DNA of 6,274 nt, taken from positions 1 to 6,274 of the forward strand of contig USNX01000083.1 in the NCBI GenBank assembly GCA_900556205.1, read 5' to 3'. Shown one piece after another: positions 4,336 to 6,274 of the stretch; positions within the stretch are counted from its first letter, which is position 1, and every line of letters starts with the position of its first letter. Under the pieces are notes generated by a model. That model saw nothing but the letters and a program-made list of their open reading frames with translations. It was not told where the DNA came from and did not search any database. The translations under genes and the position numbers were made by a program. Source of the stretch: an uncultured Collinsella sp. Lineage in GTDB: Bacteria > Actinomycetota > Coriobacteriia > Coriobacteriales > Coriobacteriaceae.

Positions 4336-5418
4336 TTACGCAAACAGGCCGTAGATGCTGATATTGGCCTTGGCGTAGAGGCCGTTGGCGTACTCGGTCC
4401 ACTTGGAGCTGGCGCTCGAAGCCTGCGAAGAGTACTGCTGGTAAGCAGTGTAGTAGGCGGTCATGGCCTGCTTATAGGTAGCGCTATCGGCCGTAAAGGC
4501 ATCGTCGGCAAAGGCCTTAGCGTAGGTGCCGTTCTCGTCCTTCCAGGTACCCTTCGAGCTATCCCACTCGTCGCCGGCAAGGTTGATGATGTAGTCGGCG
4601 TAATCCTTGCTCGCGGTGTCCTCATTGCCGTCAGAAGGCTCGGTCGGAGCGGTCGGCATGTTTGCGGAGCTATCGCCCACCTTCTTCTTGTAGAGCTTCT
4701 GCAGCGTCGCGGACTGGCGGACGATCTGCTTGGCCTGGTCCTTGGACACGCCATACTGCGTGGCCATGGTCTTGTAGTCCGAAGTGCCGATGGAATCCTC
4801 GGCGTACTTCTTCATCTCCTTGGAAGAGACGGTAATGCCCTCGTCCTCGGCGGCATCGAGCAGGATCTTGTTGCGCACGTAGGACAGGATGACGTCGGCA
4901 GAAGGAGCGGTGTAGTTGCCATCACTATCCTTGACGGTATCGAGGCTGTACTGGCTCTCGATGGCCTCGCGCGCGGTGATATCACTCTTCTTGCCGTTGT
5001 AGCTATAGCTTGCCACGGTCGAATCGAGCTGGTCCTCGGTCAGGGTCGCCGAGCCAACACCCTTGCCGCCAAAGCCGCCGTTGCCGATAAAGAAGCCGAC
5101 AACCGCAGCGATCACGATGGCAACCAAAAAGGCGGCAATCATCGTCTTCTTGTGCTTGGATGCATGGTCGTCTTCATCGGAGTCGTCCTCGCCCCGCTCC
5201 TCGGGCATCAGATTCTCGTCAGCGGCATCCGCGGCAATCTGAGCCTCCAGTCGGGCGTCCTCCTCCTTGGCCGTCGTACCGGCGGCAATGTGCTCGGCAG
5301 ACGTACCGGCGACCAGATCGATCTTCTCGTTCTCGTCACCGTCGGGGCCTTCGCCGCGCTCGATGATCTGGATGCCGTCGATCTCGTCCTTCTCGTCCTT
5401 CTTTTGAATCAGACCCAT
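4336..5418 (-). CDS. Membrane-anchored SurA-N-like extracytoplasmic protein with acidic cytoplasmic tail
   Basis: 360 residues. Residues 1-88 are hydrophilic and very acidic (for example RGEDDSDEDD, 75-84). A short basic flank, KHKK (88-91), leads into one membrane span at about 92-112, then a Gly-rich linker (GNGGFGGKG, 112-120). The remaining 240 residues should lie outside the membrane. Residues about 127-248 have the alternating helical pattern of SurA-N/trigger-factor-like chaperone domains: LTEDQLDSTVASY, DVILSYVRNKILLDAAEDEGITVSSKE (175-201), then AKQIVRQSATLQKLYKKKV. I see no parvulin or other prolyl-isomerase domain. The C-terminus (about 310-350) is Tyr/Ala/Ser/Gln-rich and probably helical. 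There is no lipobox, so it is anchored by its signal-anchor helix. The start has AAGGAG 8 bases upstream. Role inferred: folding helper or surface protein of unknown function. Confidence 0.75.
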   Translation of the reverse strand: MGLIQKKDEKDEIDGIQIIERGEGPDGDENEKIDLVAGTSAEHIAAGTTAKEEDARLEAQIAADAADENLMPEERGEDDSDEDDHASKHKKTMIAAFLVAIVIAAVVGFFIGNGGFGGKGVGSATLTEDQLDSTVASYSYNGKKSDITAREAIESQYSLDTVKDSDGNYTAPSADVILSYVRNKILLDAAEDEGITVSSKEMKKYAEDSIGTSDYKTMATQYGVSKDQAKQIVRQSATLQKLYKKKVGDSSANMPTAPTEPSDGNEDTASKDYADYIINLAGDEWDSSKGTWKDENGTYAKAFADDAFTADSATYKQAMTAYYTAYQQYSSQASSASSKWTEYANGLYAKANISIYGLFA

Positions 5419-5456
5419 ATCAGTTACTCCTTGTTAGGAAACATAGTCCGCAATAG

Positions 5457-5485
5457 AATACGCCCGACAGAGCGCCGGGCGTATT
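5457..5485 (-). terminator. Hairpin after isocitrate dehydrogenase, probable weak terminator
   Basis: AATACGCCCG (5457-5466) and CGGGCGTATT (5476-5485) form a perfect 10-bp stem with a 9-base loop. On the minus strand the following bases, CTATTG, are only partly T-rich, so termination may be incomplete, allowing some read-through into the SurA-like gene 38 bases downstream. I found no convincing promoter between the two genes. Confidence 0.55.
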
Positions 5486-5544
5486 GATTCTCAGGTTATA
5501 CGCAAACACTTAAGTACTATTTAGGCGTTTGCAGTCTGCATGCC

Positions 5545-6274
5545 TTAGGCCAGGTGCGCGATAACGGCATCGGCAAAGGCCTGCGTGCCCACAGCACCCT
5601 CAACGGAGCCGGTCTGGGCACGACGAACGTCGCCGGTAACCTGCTCACCCTCGTCGAGCGTGGCAGAAACGGCGGCGCGAATGCGATTGGCCGCGTCATT
5701 CTCGCCCAGGTGATCGAGCATCATAGCCGCAGACAGAATCTCGGCCGTGGGGTTAGCGATATCCTGGCCAGCGATATCGGGCGCGGAGCCGTGCGTTGCC
5801 TCAAAGATGGCACAGTCGGCGCCGATGTTGGAGCCGGGGGCCATCCCCAAGCCGCCCACCAGGCCGGCGCACAAGTCGCTCACGATATCGCCGTACAGGT
5901 TGGGCAGCACCAGGACATCGAAGTCGTTGGGGTTCTGGACCAGGCCCATGCAGGTGGCGTCGACAATCTTGTCGTTGAACTCGATATCGGGATAGTTGGC
6001 GGCCACCTCGCGCGCCACGCGCAGGAACAGGCCGTCGGTCGCCTTCATGATGTTGGCCTTATGCACGGCCGTCACCTTTTTGCGGCCGCAGCGGCGGGCA
6101 TACTCAAAGGCATACTCCACAATACGGCGGCTCTTGGCGATGGAGATCGGCTTAATTGAGATGGCGGAATCAGCGGCGAAGGTCTTCTGACCCGAGCGCT
6201 CGACGAGCTGCGAGAGCTCCTCGACCTCGGCAGCGCCCTCATCGAACTCGATGCCGGCATAGAGGTCCTCGGTG
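5545..6274 (-). CDS. icd: NAD-dependent isocitrate dehydrogenase (5' part beyond the window)
   Basis: The C-terminal 242 or so residues of an isocitrate/isopropylmalate dehydrogenase-family enzyme, which oxidatively decarboxylates isocitrate to 2-oxoglutarate. The visible part starts with [14 protein letters not shown]; the frame is open to the edge. Catalytic and metal-binding motifs are present: Tyr in FEYARR, Lys in [10 protein letters not shown] (codon 6058-6060), and Asp in [21 protein letters not shown] has Asp where NADP-dependent enzymes usually have Lys (as in HGTAPKYAG), indicating NAD use. The run resembles eukaryotic IDH3 subunits closely ([26 protein letters not shown]), favouring isocitrate over 3-isopropylmalate or homoisocitrate, though those cannot be fully excluded without the N-terminus. 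A valine GTG at 6118-6120 is internal, not the start. The gene is unrelated in function to the PTS operon. Confidence 0.9.
   Translation of the reverse strand, partial: TEDLYAGIEFDEGAAEVEELSQLVERSGQKTFAADSAISIKPISIAKSRRIVEYAFEYARRCGRKKVTAVHKANIMKATDGLFLRVAREVAANYPDIEFNDKIVDATCMGLVQNPNDFDVLVLPNLYGDIVSDLCAGLVGGLGMAPGSNIGADCAIFEATHGSAPDIAGQDIANPTAEILSAAMMLDHLGENDAANRIRAAVSATLDEGEQVTGDVRRAQTGSVEGAVGTQAFADAVIAHLA

Noticed and set aside
4158..4343. Minus-strand 61-codon open frame
   Set aside because: It starts inside the end of the SurA-like gene and runs straight through a perfect terminator stem-loop with a T-run.
5502..5540. Small inverted repeats after isocitrate dehydrogenase (GCAAAC-N19-GTTTGC, ACTTAAGT, TGCAG-T-CTGCA)
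   Set aside because: Short arms in a short spacer, with no promoter or regulator connection; chance is an adequate explanation.
5554..6159. Plus-strand open frame of about 200 codons
   Set aside because: It is antisense to isocitrate dehydrogenase, whose motifs are unmistakable, and its own translation matches no family I recognise.

Overview
The window looks like chromosomal DNA from a GC-rich Gram-positive actinobacterium of the class Coriobacteriia, most plausibly Collinsella or a close relative. This is an inference from codon style, gene order and protein flavour, not from a marker gene. Every gene I can support lies on the minus strand, so transcription runs from high to low coordinates.

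Reading with transcription: the window opens inside an NAD-type isocitrate dehydrogenase (5545-6274, N-terminus beyond the edge). Next comes a membrane-anchored SurA-N-like extracytoplasmic protein with a long acidic cytoplasmic tail (4336-5418), closed by a strong intrinsic terminator (4256-4295). A gene-free, AT-richer stretch of about 630 bp follows (3705-4335). It is full of inverted repeats that look like operators, with a candidate extended -10 promoter close to the next operon.

The core of the window is a five-gene mannose-family PTS operon: IIA (3261-3704), a YajC-like membrane protein (2980-3261), IIB (2461-2943), IIC (1570-2370) and IID (498-1580). The phosphate route is HPr to His9 of IIA, then His17 of IIB, then the sugar as it passes through the IIC-IID channel. 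IIB and IIC resemble the N-acetylgalactosamine/galactosamine (Aga) branch more than the glucose/mannose branch, but no catabolic enzyme is present to settle the substrate. IID carries an extra segment of about 85 residues before its last two membrane spans. The operon ends in a hairpin followed by a symmetric intrinsic terminator (398-431).

Last is a GntR/HutC-family regulator with a UTRA domain (1-312, C-terminus cut off by the window edge) and its own recognisable promoter. It is the obvious candidate for a sugar-phosphate-responsive regulator of the PTS. Nothing in the window is a wholly new system. The unusual points are the IID insertion, the YajC paralogue inside the PTS operon, and the repeat-dense control region.
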